Below are positions 9,751 through 33,200 of a stretch of 64,000 nt of DNA, piece by piece. Each line of letters starts with the position of its first letter. Position 1 is the first letter of the stretch. Under the pieces are notes generated by a model, which saw only the letters and a program-made list of their open reading frames with translations, was not told where the DNA came from and did not search any database. The position numbers and the translations under genes were made by a program. The stretch comes from Rhodococcus oxybenzonivorans (GTDB lineage Bacteria; Actinomycetota; Actinomycetes; Mycobacteriales; Mycobacteriaceae), in assembly GCF_003130705.1 (NCBI RefSeq), contig NZ_CP021354.1:5518001-5582000 (forward strand). The letters run 5' to 3'.

Positions 9751-10266
9751 TCAGGAAACCCGCCAGACCGTTACCCCATCGGTGAAACATGCTTGACCTG
9801 CAAGGAAATTGATGGCAAGCGCAGGCCCGCCGGAGCACACGACACCGCGGGCCGGGTCGGCGACGAGGGCCTGACCTCCGGGGCCGCTCAACACCAGCGC
9901 GGGGCCTGATCCGGCGACCGTCCCGATGGCGACGCTTTTCGGTCCGATCGCGATCGCGGCAACGCCGCCGCCGCGAGCTTCGGCGGCACCGACACCCCCG
10001 CCCACCCCGGCGCCGAGTGCCGCCCCCGCCTCGGCTGCGTCGGCGAAACCGACACCATCGTTGCCGAGCGCTGCAGAGTTGCTGCTCGGGTCGGATTTCG
10101 CGCCACACGCGGTGCGGTCGATGACCGAGGTGGTGTCGCGGCCCGGAGGCGACACGCAGGACAACGATCCCGCCGACGCGGTGGCCGGCGTCGTCATCAG
10201 AGTTCCGAGTGCCGTCGCAACGACACCGAGAACGAGTCCGGCAGCACCGGCTGTCGAACGCTCCAT
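9751..10266 (-). CDS. Secreted protein of unknown function (DUF6764-like)
   Basis: 171 residues with a clear signal peptide (hydrophobic residues 8-28, cleavage near TASAG). The mature part is rich in Gly and Ala and has repeated IGP..VAIG turns and four cysteines (SCVSPP, TACGAK, VVCSGG, QACFTD) that could form two disulfides. It resembles the DUF6764 secreted proteins I recall from mycobacteria and rhodococci, but this is from memory. The start is firm: GGGGAGG lies just upstream of the ATG. Exported; function unknown. Confidence 0.65.
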   Translation of the reverse strand: MERSTAGAAGLVLGVVATALGTLMTTPATASAGSLSCVSPPGRDTTSVIDRTACGAKSDPSSNSAALGNDGVGFADAAEAGAALGAGVGGGVGAAEARGGGVAAIAIGPKSVAIGTVAGSGPALVLSGPGGQALVADPARGVVCSGGPALAINFLAGQACFTDGVTVWRVS

Positions 10267-10322
10267 GAAGACCTCCCCATGTTCGGACGCAAGTCGCCCG
10301 CCTGAGCGTACGTCAGCGTCGG

Positions 10323-11351
10323 CTACTTTCGGTCTCGGTCCCGACTCGGTTGCACTCGCTTCGGTTCGCCCGGCATCTTGGGATAGTTGGGCGGGTACGG
10401 GAGATCGCCCAGGCCGTTCGCGGCGTCCCGGTCTGCCATGTCGAGCAGGACGTCGAGCGACTGCTCCACGTCACGGATGGTCGCCATGGGGTCTCCACGC
10501 TTGTCGAGCAGGGCGGGCACGGTGGCGATGGTGAAGTCGTCAGGGTCGACGTCGACGAGTTCCGCCCAGGTCACCGGCGTCGACACCGTCGCGATAGGAG
10601 TCTTGCGGGCGGAGTACGCGGAGGCGATGGTCTTGTCGCGCGCATTCTGGTTGAAGTCGAGGAAGATCCGTTCGCCGCGTTCCTCCTTCCACCACGACGT
10701 GGTGGCCCGGTCACCGCTGCGCCGCTCGATCTCCCGCGCGAGGGCGATGCCGGCCCGGCGGACCTCTACGAAGTCCCACCGCTGCGCGATGCTCAGATAG
10801 ATATGCAGGCCACGACCACCCGACGTCTTCGGGAAGCCGACCAGGCCGAGCTCGTCCAGCAGGGGCTGCACGACGTCGAGAGCCACCGCACGGGCATCGT
10901 CGAAGCCGGTGCCGGGCTGCGGGTCCAGGTCGATTCGCAGCTCGTCGGGATGGTCGACGTCGGGGCAGCGGACCGCCCACGGATGGAAGGTGATGTTGCC
11001 GAGGTTCGCAGCCCACACGATGTCGGGCGCGCTGCGGACGCGGAGTACATCCGCCTTTCGTCCCGACGGGAAAGTCACCTCGCAGGAACCGACGTGTTCC
11101 GGACGCTTGGCCGGCACCCGCTTCTGGTAGATCTCCTCGCCTTCGACTCCGTCGGGGAACCGCTGCAGATGCGTCGGCCGGTCCCGCAGCGCATCCAGCA
11201 GCGCACCCTGCAGGGCGACGGAGCGGTAGTACTCCACGAGGTGACGTTTGGTGCCACCGTCCGCACCGAGTTTCGGGTAGTAGATCTTGTCGGGATTCGA
11301 CAGGCGAACGGCGACGCCGTCCACGTCGAGTTCGACGGCCGGGCTCGCCAT
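10323..11351 (-). CDS. Prim-PolC: LigD-type DNA polymerase/primase domain protein
   Basis: Stand-alone archaeo-eukaryotic primase-polymerase of 342 residues, corresponding by arrangement to mycobacterial Prim-PolC (Rv3730c). The catalytic acidic pair lies in RIDLDPQPG, preceded by the conserved NPDKIYYP start and followed by SGGRGLHIYL and FLDFNQN. Such enzymes fill short gaps, preferring ribonucleotides. The ATG at 11351 overlaps the stop of the ligase gene (TGATG), showing translational coupling. In mycobacteria the LigC and Prim-PolC pair has been linked to base excision repair rather than to the main end-joining system. Confidence 0.88.
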   Translation of the reverse strand: MASPAVELDVDGVAVRLSNPDKIYYPKLGADGGTKRHLVEYYRSVALQGALLDALRDRPTHLQRFPDGVEGEEIYQKRVPAKRPEHVGSCEVTFPSGRKADVLRVRSAPDIVWAANLGNITFHPWAVRCPDVDHPDELRIDLDPQPGTGFDDARAVALDVVQPLLDELGLVGFPKTSGGRGLHIYLSIAQRWDFVEVRRAGIALAREIERRSGDRATTSWWKEERGERIFLDFNQNARDKTIASAYSARKTPIATVSTPVTWAELVDVDPDDFTIATVPALLDKRGDPMATIRDVEQSLDVLLDMADRDAANGLGDLPYPPNYPKMPGEPKRVQPSRDRDRK

Positions 11352-12394
11352 CACGAACCCCCGGCCAGCACGTCGGCAAGGTCGTATCGCACCGGAACCT
11401 CCAGTTGTTCGAATGTGCACTCGTCGGGCGTCCGGTCCGGTCGCCAGCGCAGGAACCGCGCGGCGTGCCGGAAACGTGCGCCTTCCATCTGGTCATACGC
11501 CACCTCCACCACCCGTTCAGGTCGAAGTGGCACCCACGTGCGGTCGTTGCCCGACCGCCAGCGGGTGGGCTCACCCTCGGCGACGACGTCGTCACCGACA
11601 CGCAGCTCTTCCAACTCGGCGAGCAGTTCGATTCGCCTCGCCGAGGTGAAGGCCGACGCACCGCCCACCATCGACAGCTGGTCACCGCCGTAGAGCCCGA
11701 GAAGCATCGACCCGATTCCGGGCTGGCTCTTGTGGGGCCGGTAGCCGATGACGACGCAGTCGGCGGTGCGGGCGTGCTTCACCTTCACCATTTCCCGCTT
11801 GTTCGGCAGGTACGGCCCGGCGAGCTTTTTCGCCACCACTCCGTCGAGGCCGGCGCCCTCGAACGTCTGGAACCACTCGGTTGCCAGCTCGCTCGACTCC
11901 GTGGCCGCGGTGACATGGCAACTGGGGCCGCCACCGACGGCGCCGACCAGCTCCTGTCTGCGGATCGAGAAGTCCTCACGACTGAGATCCCGGTCGCCCA
12001 GGACCAGCAGGTCGAAGGCGACGAACTGAGCCGGGGTCTGCTCGGACAACAGTGTCACTCGGCTCTCCGCCGGATGAATGCGCTCCGACAAGGATTCCCA
12101 GTCGAGCCGGGTGTGGCCGTCGACAGTGCGGGGCACCACGAGCTCACCGTCCACCACACAGCGCTCCGGGAGCTCCGCGACGGCGGCCCGGACCATCTCG
12201 GGGAAGTACCTGGCCAGGTCTTTTCCGCCGCGCGAGCCGAGCACCACCTCGTCGCCGTCCCGGAAAACGAGGGCCCGAAAGCCGTCCCACTTCGGCTCGT
12301 ACGACCACACGGGACCCGACTCCGGTTGCGTCGGAACGGACGACGCGGACTTCGCGAGCATCGGTTGCAGAGGAGGCATCACGGGGAGATCCAC
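11351..12394 (-). CDS. ligC: ATP-dependent DNA ligase, LigC type
   Basis: 347-residue ATP-dependent DNA ligase. The adenylated lysine is in SYEPKWDGFRA (KxDG motif, about residue 34). Further nucleotidyltransferase motifs are VVDGELVV, FVAFDLLVLG, DGVVAKKLAGPY and MVKVKHARTADC, followed by an OB-fold with the C-terminal REWT-like strand ATRFLRWRPDRTPDEC variant (here ARFLRWRPDRTPDEC). It lacks the polymerase and nuclease domains of LigD; the polymerase is the coupled downstream gene. The start MDLPVMPPLQPMLA resembles mycobacterial LigC. It should seal nicks after gap filling by its partner. Confidence 0.88.
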   Translation of the reverse strand: MDLPVMPPLQPMLAKSASSVPTQPESGPVWSYEPKWDGFRALVFRDGDEVVLGSRGGKDLARYFPEMVRAAVAELPERCVVDGELVVPRTVDGHTRLDWESLSERIHPAESRVTLLSEQTPAQFVAFDLLVLGDRDLSREDFSIRRQELVGAVGGGPSCHVTAATESSELATEWFQTFEGAGLDGVVAKKLAGPYLPNKREMVKVKHARTADCVVIGYRPHKSQPGIGSMLLGLYGGDQLSMVGGASAFTSARRIELLAELEELRVGDDVVAEGEPTRWRSGNDRTWVPLRPERVVEVAYDQMEGARFRHAARFLRWRPDRTPDECTFEQLEVPVRYDLADVLAGGS

Positions 12395-12505
12395 CCGTCC
12401 ATAGTGTCATTACGATTGGTAAATCGGTGACCGATGTAATCAAATAATGCGCGACACGGCATGCGCGTGGAGCCGGGATGGCAAGCGGTCATCCGGGAAA
12501 GTAGG

Positions 12506-12542
12506 TGGCACCGCCATCCCGGAAATTCGGGTGGCACTGCCA
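12506..12542. promoter_or_regulatory. Paired TGGCA-N-TGCCA dyads upstream of lipoprotein gene
   Basis: TGGCACCGCCA (12506-12516) and TGGCACTGCCA (12532-12542) are two short dyads 26 bases apart, within 60 bases of the lipoprotein start codon. The same dyad half (ATGGCA) occurs again at 12479 and at the start codon itself. They could be a regulator's operator pair; no bound protein is known. Confidence 0.35.
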
Positions 12543-12564
12543 TCCAGAACGAGGTGGGGTTGAG

Positions 12565-13155
12565 ATGGCAGGTCTGGTTCGGCGGGTGTGTACCGCGGTC
12601 GTCGCTCTGTCGGCGACGGCGGTTCTCGTCACGGGGTGCGGTTCGGAGGTCACTCCCACGGCAGTGCCGGAGTCGGGGGCTTCGGCCACTACCACTGAGT
12701 CGACGACCGTGATCGACGGACAGGAAGGTGTGGACGCCGGCGGAGACGTCGACTTCGAGGTAGCGATCGGCGAGTGCGTCAAGCTCGGCGGCACGATTAC
12801 CGACGCCGAGATCGACAAGGCGGCGTGCGGCAGCCCCGAATCGAACTACAAGGTGATCGCCAAGGCGGAGCAGAACAGCCAGTGCATCAGCGACGCCGAT
12901 TCGTACTACTACGAGACCCTCGGCGGAGTCGAGCAGGGCGCGATCTGCCTCGACGTCGACTGGGTCATCGGCGGATGCATGGACGTCGGCGGCGAGGATC
13001 CCAAGCGCATCGAGTGCACCGACCCCACCGCCGTCGACGGGGTGAAGGTGACCGAAATCGTGCAGGGCGCCACGTCCGTGGATTCGTGCACCACGTCCTC
13101 CAACGGCTACGAATACCCCGAGCGCAAGTTCGTCGTCTGTGTCGATGAGCTCTGA
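12565..13155 (+). CDS. Lipoprotein, LppU-like
   Basis: 196-residue exported lipoprotein. The signal peptide runs to a lipobox LVTGC with Cys at about residue 28. A low-complexity Thr/Ser/Ala linker follows, then a compact domain (about residues 65-196) with eight cysteines, beginning GECVKLGG and ending FVVCVDEL. This resembles mycobacterial LppU-type proteins, with moderate certainty. I chose the ATG at 12565 because the signal sequence starts there. It is divergent from ligC, and a perfect hairpin follows. Function unknown. Confidence 0.72.
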   Translation: MAGLVRRVCTAVVALSATAVLVTGCGSEVTPTAVPESGASATTTESTTVIDGQEGVDAGGDVDFEVAIGECVKLGGTITDAEIDKAACGSPESNYKVIAKAEQNSQCISDADSYYYETLGGVEQGAICLDVDWVIGGCMDVGGEDPKRIECTDPTAVDGVKVTEIVQGATSVDSCTTSSNGYEYPERKFVVCVDEL

Positions 13156-13195
13156 CAGCCCGAGGCTGCGGGTCGACGAGCTTTAACTAGTTGTC

Positions 13196-13227
13196 AGGTC
13201 GGCTGCGGGTTCACCCGCAGCCGACCT
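13196..13227. terminator. Perfect 14-bp hairpin terminator
   Basis: Arms 13196-13209 and 13214-13227 pair perfectly around TTCA. It lies between the convergent lipoprotein and CorA genes and probably serves both. Confidence 0.8.
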
Positions 13228-13230
13228 CGC

Positions 13231-14361
13231 TCACAACCAGCCACGCCGCTTGAAGATGGTGTACAAGCCCGCGCACGTGAGCATCATCAGCGACAGGGCG
13301 AACGGGTACCCGCCCACCCAGTGCAGTTCGGGCATGTGGTCGAAGTTCATGCCGTACACCGTCCCGATGAGGGTGGGGGCGAACAGGATTGCCGCCCAGG
13401 CCGATACCTTCTTGATTTCCTCGTTCTGCGCGTAGCTCGCCTGGGTGAGGTTCCGCATCTCCTCGTTCTGTTCCTGCGACACCAGAGTCGCGTTGACGGT
13501 GAGGATGTTGCCGAGCAACTGACGGAACCCGTCCGCCCGCTCCACGACGACCGTCGCGTGATCGGTGACGTCACGGAGATACCGCTGCAGTTCCTCGTCG
13601 GTGTTGTACTTCTCGAATCCCGCCGACAGCCCGCGCAGCATTCCGAGCAGCGGCCTTGTGGCCCTCTGGAATTCGATGACCTCGCGCGTGAGTTCGTAGA
13701 TTCGCCGCGACACACCGGGTTCGCCGCTGAACACTTCGGTTTCGATCTCGTCGATGTCGTTTTGCAGTCCCGACACCACCGGAGCGTAGCCGTCGACCAC
13801 CGCATCGAGGATCGCGTACAGGACCGCCTCGGGTCCCAGCTTCAGCAGGTCCGGGTTCCCTTCCATCCTCCGGCGCACCGCCGACAGGTCGGGTGACTCA
13901 CTGTGCCGCACGGTGAGCACGAACGTCGGCCCACAGAAGATGTGCAGCTCGCCGAATTCGACGCGCTCGGTTTCGTCGCAGTACCGCGCGGCCCGCAGCA
14001 CCACGAACAACGTTTCGCCGTAACGTTCGAGTTTGGGACGCTGGTGCGCGACGATCGCGTCCTCGACGGCCAGCTCGTGAAGATCGAATTGCGCTGCTGC
14101 AGCGTACAACTGGGCGTCGTTGGGCCGGTACATGCCGATCCAGGCCATCGATGACGCGTCCGGCAAGCTGCCCAGCGCCTCCGACAGCGTGGCCGGTGTG
14201 GCGATCTTCTTTCCGTCGCGGTAGACGGCGCTGTTGACTACTGTTTCTTCGGCGGGCGTCGGTTCGGGTGCGCGACGGGGGGTGACGTGACCGGTCTCGG
14301 CGTCGGACAGACCGGCGGAACGGCTCGGGAGCAGCGAACGAATGGGACGCAATTGTGGCAT
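13231..14361 (-). CDS. CorA-family Mg2+/Co2+ transporter
   Basis: 376-residue inner-membrane divalent cation channel that works as a pentamer. A long cytosolic N-terminal alpha/beta domain is followed by two C-terminal membrane helices, with the signature YGMNFDHMPELHW in the loop between them and a short basic tail (FKRRGWL). This is the standard CorA layout and length. I chose the ATG at 14361; the frame continues to 14409 but the extra codons add nothing family-like. It reads in the same direction as the NRPS and lies downstream of it. Confidence 0.9.
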   Translation of the reverse strand: MPQLRPIRSLLPSRSAGLSDAETGHVTPRRAPEPTPAEETVVNSAVYRDGKKIATPATLSEALGSLPDASSMAWIGMYRPNDAQLYAAAAQFDLHELAVEDAIVAHQRPKLERYGETLFVVLRAARYCDETERVEFGELHIFCGPTFVLTVRHSESPDLSAVRRRMEGNPDLLKLGPEAVLYAILDAVVDGYAPVVSGLQNDIDEIETEVFSGEPGVSRRIYELTREVIEFQRATRPLLGMLRGLSAGFEKYNTDEELQRYLRDVTDHATVVVERADGFRQLLGNILTVNATLVSQEQNEEMRNLTQASYAQNEEIKKVSAWAAILFAPTLIGTVYGMNFDHMPELHWVGGYPFALSLMMLTCAGLYTIFKRRGWL

Positions 14362-14414
14362 GGCACTGGTCTTTCGAGGAAGGATATGCAGCGCGGCAAG
14401 TGGACACACGACTG

Positions 14415-14448
14415 TGAAACCGTTCCCCGGCGAGGTGAAACGGTTTCA
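14415..14448. terminator. Inverted repeat between NRPS 3' end and corA
   Basis: TGAAACCGTT (14415-14424) and AACGGTTTCA (14439-14448) form a 10-bp stem with a 14-base loop, in the 243-base gap between the NRPS stop and the CorA start. It may end the NRPS transcript or act as an operator for the CorA gene. Confidence 0.4.
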
Positions 14449-14604
14449 GTAGATACTGGGAGGTTGGCTTCTCATCGGACGCCTCACCTCCACTTCCTCG
14501 ACAGGCTCACGGACGTGAGCGGCGACTGCACTCTGCAGACCGCAGGTCAGACTACTCCTGTCGGGCCGATTCAGGGAAGCAGGCCCATGTCCGTCCTGGC
14601 CGGG

Positions 14605-27234
<12,630 letters not shown>

Positions 27235-30200
27235 ACCGGAACCCCGATCGGCACCCCCACCACATCCGCATCGGTCACCTCATGAAACGTCACATCCACC
27301 GACGCCTCCGTCGGCCCGTACAAGTTATGCACCCGCACACCCGGCACCAACCCCCGCATCCTCGACGCCACCGACGCCGACAACGCCTCCCCCGACGCGA
27401 ACACCCGCCGCACACTCACACACCGCGCCACCGCCGGCTCCGCCGTGAACACCGCCAACATCGACGGCACGAAATGCACCGTCGTCACCCCATTCCCGAC
27501 GATCACATCCACAAGATAAGCCGGATCACGATGCCCACCCGGCTCCGCCACCACCAACCGCGCCCCCACCAACAACGGCCAGAACAACTCCCACACCGAC
27601 ACATCGAACGTCACCGGCGTCTTCAACAACACCACATCATCGCAGCCCAGCCCATACTCCCCCTGCATCCACAACAACCGATTCACAATCCCCGCATGCG
27701 AAACCACCACCCCCTTCGGCCGACCCGTCGAACCCGACGTGAACATCACATACGCCGGATTCTCCCCACGCACCACCCCCAACCGCTCCCCATCCGAAAT
27801 CGGCTCCCCCGAAAACCCCGACACATCAACAACATCCAGCTCCACCACCACAACCGAACCCGGCAACCCCACCCGATCCACCGACGTACTCAACACCAAC
27901 ACCGGAGCCGCCACACCCAACACATACTCCACCCGCTCCACCGGCTGATCCACATCCACCGGCACATACCCACCCCCCGCCTCGAGCACCGCATAAATCC
28001 CCACCACCAACTCCACCGACCGCCCCACCGCAATCCCCACCAACGACTCCGGACCCACCCCCAACCCCATCAACAACCGCGCCAACCGACGCACCCGCAC
28101 ACCGAACTCCCCATACGACAACACCACCGAACCAGACACCACCGCCACCGCATCCGGCACACACCCCACCCGCTCCTCGAACAACCCCACCAACGACACC
28201 CCCGAAACCACACACCCCGTCGCATTCCACCCCCCCAACACCAACTCCCGCTCACCCGGCGCGAAGAGATCGACGTCGCCTACCAGAGTGTCGACGTCCC
28301 GGGCGATGGTGCCGAGAATCGCGGTGAGTCGCCCCGCCATTCGGGTGACCGTCTCGTGGTCGATGGCATCGGCCTGGTAGCGAAGGCTCAGCCGCAGTTG
28401 TGGCTCGAGACTTGTCATCAGGGTGAGGGGATAGTGTGTGGCGTCGCGGGCATCGACGCCCGTCACTCGCATGCCTGCGATGTCGGTGTCCTCGCCCAAG
28501 CCGGACGTGTCGATCGGATACGATTCGAACACCGACAGCGTGTCGAACAGGGTTCCCAGACCGACTCGCTGCTGAATTTCACCGAGCCCGACGTGGTGGT
28601 GATCGAGCAGGGCAGTCTGCTCCCCCTGCATGCGGTCGAGCAGTTCCGCGATGGTTTCCGCCGGGTTCACCCGTACTCGCACCGGCAGGGTGTTGATGAA
28701 CAATCCCACCATGTTCTCGACACCGGGTAGGTGCGGGGGTCGGCCCGAGACCGTGGCGCCGAAGATCACGTCGTCGCGGGAGAGCAACCGCGACAACAAT
28801 ACTCCCCATGCCGCCTGGATCACTGTGTTCATCGTGCCGCCGAGGCGCCGTGCCACCGCCGCCAGCGGGGCGATCACATCGGCGGGCAGGTCGACGTCGA
28901 CCTCGCCGGGCACTCCGTACTGCGTCGCCGACGCGAGCGGCACCACCAGTGTCGGCTCCTCGACGCCGTCGAGGGCCTGCTCCCAGGCCCGAGCCGATGT
29001 CTCCCGGTCGTGGTTCGCTACCCATTCCAGATAGGTGCGGTACGACGGTGCCTCCGGCAGGATATCCGGGCGGTCATCGGCGTAACGCACGAGCAATTCT
29101 CGCACCAGCAGCGGCATCGACCAGCCGTCCAGGACGATGTGATGGTTGGTGATGGTGAGCACGTAGCTCCCAGGACCTGTGTGCAGCAGCATGAATCGTA
29201 CGAGTGGCGGTGCTTCGAGATCGAACCTGGCGCTGCGGTCTTCGTCGAGGAGGCGTGTCAACTCCGCGGCGGCCTCCGGCCCGTGTCCGGTCAGATCCAC
29301 CTCCCGCCACGGCACCTCCACCGCATCGAGCACCAGCTGCGCCGGAACCCCGTCGTCGTCGTAGACGAACGCGGACCGCAAGTTCGAGTGGTGCGCCAGC
29401 AGTCCGGCCGCGGCAGCCCGCAGACGCTCGGCGTCGACTGTCCCCTCCAGATCGATCCGCATTTGTGCCGTGTAGACGTCCACCCTGTCGGTGACCAGGG
29501 ACGCGTGGAAGAGCAATCCCGACTGCAGCGGCGATAACGACCACACGTCCCGCAGCGCCGGAAACCGCTCTTCCCAGCGTTCGATCTGCTGCTGGCTGAC
29601 CGGCACCAGCGGCACATCGGACGGTGTCAGCCCGCCCGCTCCCGGCCGGGCCGAGTGCGCCGCAAGTCCGCCGAGCGCGTTGCGCCACAGATTCGCGAAG
29701 GCCGTGACGTCGGCGTTGTCGAGTGTGCCGCGGGGATAGGCGATCGTCGCCCTCAGGCGGGGGCCGTCGGGGCGGTCGTCGACCACGGCGTTGATGTCGA
29801 GAACGGATACAACGGGCATGTCGGTGTTCTGGGCTCCGCCGAGCGTGCTCTCCACCGGGAGCCAGTCCTCCGTTCCGCCTGTGGTGATGACCCGGCCTAG
29901 ATAGTTGAAACTGACTTGGGGAGACCGGAACCGGCGAAGCGTCCTTGCCGTGTCTTCATCCAGGTACCGCAGCATTCCGAAACCGATCCCGTGATCCGGA
30001 ATGGCGAGCAACTGTTCTTTGACCGCCTTGACTGCCTGCCCTGCCGCGCGGCCTCCGGTCAGGGCGTTGTCGACATCGATCCCGGTGATGTCCACTCTCA
30101 CCGGATACACAGTGGTGAACCAGCCCACGGTGCGGGACACATCCGCGCCCGCGACGACGTGCTCCTCGCGTCCGTGCCCTTCGAGTGTGATCACGGTGTC

Positions 30201-33200
30201 CGCTGCGGCACTGCCCTGTTCACCTCGCCAGGCGGTCAGTGCCAAGGCCAGCGCGGTCAGCAACCCGTCGCCGACGCTGCCGTGGAAGGCCGCCGGAAGC
30301 GTGGTGAGCAGGTCGGCGGTCACGCTCGACGGCACGTCGACGGTGACCGTGTCCACGGTCGCGGCGACGTCGACTTCGGGGTTTAGCGGGCGCGAACCGA
30401 TCAACGGATCGGGGCCGTCGAGAATTCTCTCCCACATCGGCAGTTCCGGCATTCGTTGCGGCACCGCGTCGCGCAGGCCGTGCGACCACCGCCGCATCGA
30501 CGTTCCTACCTCCGGCAGAGTAGGAGTCGCGCCCGCCTGGAGCTGACTGCACGCCGACGCGAGATCGGCGACGAGAATGCGCCACGACACACCGTCGACC
30601 GCGAGGTGATGGACCACCACGAGTAGTCGCCCGACGCCGTTCGGAACGTCGAACCACACCACCCGCAGCATGGCTGCGCCAGCAGGATCCAGGTGGTCGG
30701 CCGCAGCATCGAGTTCTGCGGCCACGAGCGCTGTGAAGCCGTCCCCGTCGACCGTCTCGACCGGAATGTGGCGAACCAACCCCTGCGCCCGCACCGCTCC
30801 CGACGGGAGCACTTCCATAACCTGGTCGTCGGCGAGCAATCGTGCCCGGAGCATGTCGTGCCGATCCAGCACCGCGTCCACGGCACCCTCGAGAATGTCC
30901 CGGGTGAGACCGGCGGGGGCGGCCAGCAGCAGCGCTTGGGAGAACCTGTCGAGTCGGCCGCCGCTGCGCTCGATCAACCAGCGCGCCACCGGCGTCAAGG
31001 GCAGGGTGCCGACGCCCCCGCCCGGCATCTCATCGAGCGCGATCGGGCGGCCGTCCTCCAATCGCGCCACCTCCGCGAGCCCGGCCACCGTTCTGCGATC
31101 GAACACGTCTCGGGGAGAGAGGATTACCCCGGCGGCCTTGGCGCGGACCACCAACTGTATCGACATGATGCTGTCGCCGCCGAGCGCGAAGAAATCGGCC
31201 GTGGCACCTACCGAGTCGATCCCGAGAACATCCGCGAACAGTCCCGCGAGAAGCTCCTCCGTCTCCGTTCGCGGCGGCCGGCTCTGCGGCATCGAGGCTC
31301 CGAAATCGGGGGCGGGAAGTGCTGTGCGATCGAGCTTTCCGTGAACAGTCAGCGGAAGCGAGTCGAGCACGACCAGCGCGGCCGGCACCATATACAACGC
31401 CAACCGGCCACCGACGAAGTCGAGCACCGCCCTCGGGTCGATCGACACGCCGGATTCCGGCACGAGGTAACCGATCAGCCGATCACCACTGCCGCCCCCG
31501 TTCCACACGCTCGCGACGGCCTGGGCCACATCGTCGTGGGCGAGCAGGGCCGACTCGACCTCACCGAGTTCGATGCGAAAGCCCCGTATCTTCACCTGGG
31601 TGTCGTTGCGGCCGAGGTATTCCAGTTGGCCGTCCCGCGTCCAACGCACCCGATCCCCGGTGCGATACATCCGGCTGCCCGCCGGGCCGAAGGGATCGGC
31701 GACGAAGCGTTCGGCCGTCAGAGTGATCCGCCGGTGATAACCGCGCGCGAGGGCGGCGCCTGCGAGATACAACTCCCCGGGCACATTTACCGGGACCGGC
31801 TGCAGACGCGAGTCGAGCACCACCTCGGAGAAGCCACGAGTAGGCGCGCCGATGGTGACCGGCGCCCCCGGTGACAGGACGTCGCTGATACTGGACACGA
31901 CTGTCGCTTCGGTCGGACCGTACGCGTTGAACATTCGCCTGCCCGGTGCCCACCGCGCACATAGTTCCGGGGGACACGCTTCGCCGCCTGTGACCACGCA
32001 CTCGAGGTCGGTGAGTTCAGCGGCATCAACCGACGCCAGCGCGGCCGGGGTGACGAAGCAATGCGTCACCCGCTCGGCTTCCAGGAGTTGCGTCAATTCG
32101 GCGCCGCCGTACACGGTCGGTGGTGCGATCACCATGGTGGCGGCCGCCCCGACGGCCAACAGCAATTCCAGTACGGAGGCATCGAAGCTCGGTGACGCGA
32201 AATGCAGCACTCTGGACGCGGCCGTCGTGGCGAAGGTCTCCCGCTCCTGCAGGGCGAAATCTGCCAGGCCGCGATGCGTGGTCACCACGCCTTTGGGTCG
32301 GCCCGTCGACCCCGAGGTGTAGATCAGGTAGGCCGGATTGTCGAGCCGGACCGGCGAAGTCCGCTCGTCCTCGGCGACTGCCGACGCCGCGTACGTCGAC
32401 AGCCCGTCCGCTTCGTCCACCACCACCCATGGCACCCCGCCGGGCAGTGCGCTACGGTGCGACGAGGTCGTCACACCCAACACGGCCCCGGAGTCGGTGA
32501 GCATGTATTCGATGCGTGCTGCCGGGTGCTGGGGGTCCACCGGAAGGAACGCGGCACCCGACTTGGCCACAGCCCACACGGCCAGAACGGACTCGACGGA
32601 GCGGGGCACGCACACGGCCACCACGGTTTCCGGCCCGGCCCCACGCTCGATCAAACCTCGAGCCAGCTGATTCGAACGCTCATCGAGTTCGCGGTAACGC
32701 ACGTGACGACTCTCGAAGACCAATGCGACGGCGTCCGGATCGTGGGCGACGGCCGCCGCGAGCAGTTCCGGCAGCGTCCGCGCTGCACCCGCCGCAGCGC
32801 CCGTCACCGGAATCAGGTCGGCGCGTTCGCGAACGCCGAGGATGTCGATGTCACCCACCGGGGTGTCCGGGCCGGCCGTGACGGTCGCGAGGATGCGCTG
32901 GAGTCGTTCCGCGAACCCGGCCACCGTAGCCTCGTCGAAGAGGTCGGTCGCATAACCGAGTCCCGCGGTGATCCCACCGGGGTTGCCATCCGCGTCCAGG
33001 TTCTCGGCCAGCGTCAACTGGAGGTCGAAGTTTGCGGTCTCGATCGCCACATCGATGCTCCGCACCCGCAGATTCGGAAGTTCCAGCGTGGGCCGCTCGA
33101 TGTTCTGGAATTCGAACATCACCTGGAACAGCGGTGAGTAGGCCGTCGAGCGGGACGGACTCACTGCCTCCACCACGCGTTCGAACGGAATATCGGCGTG

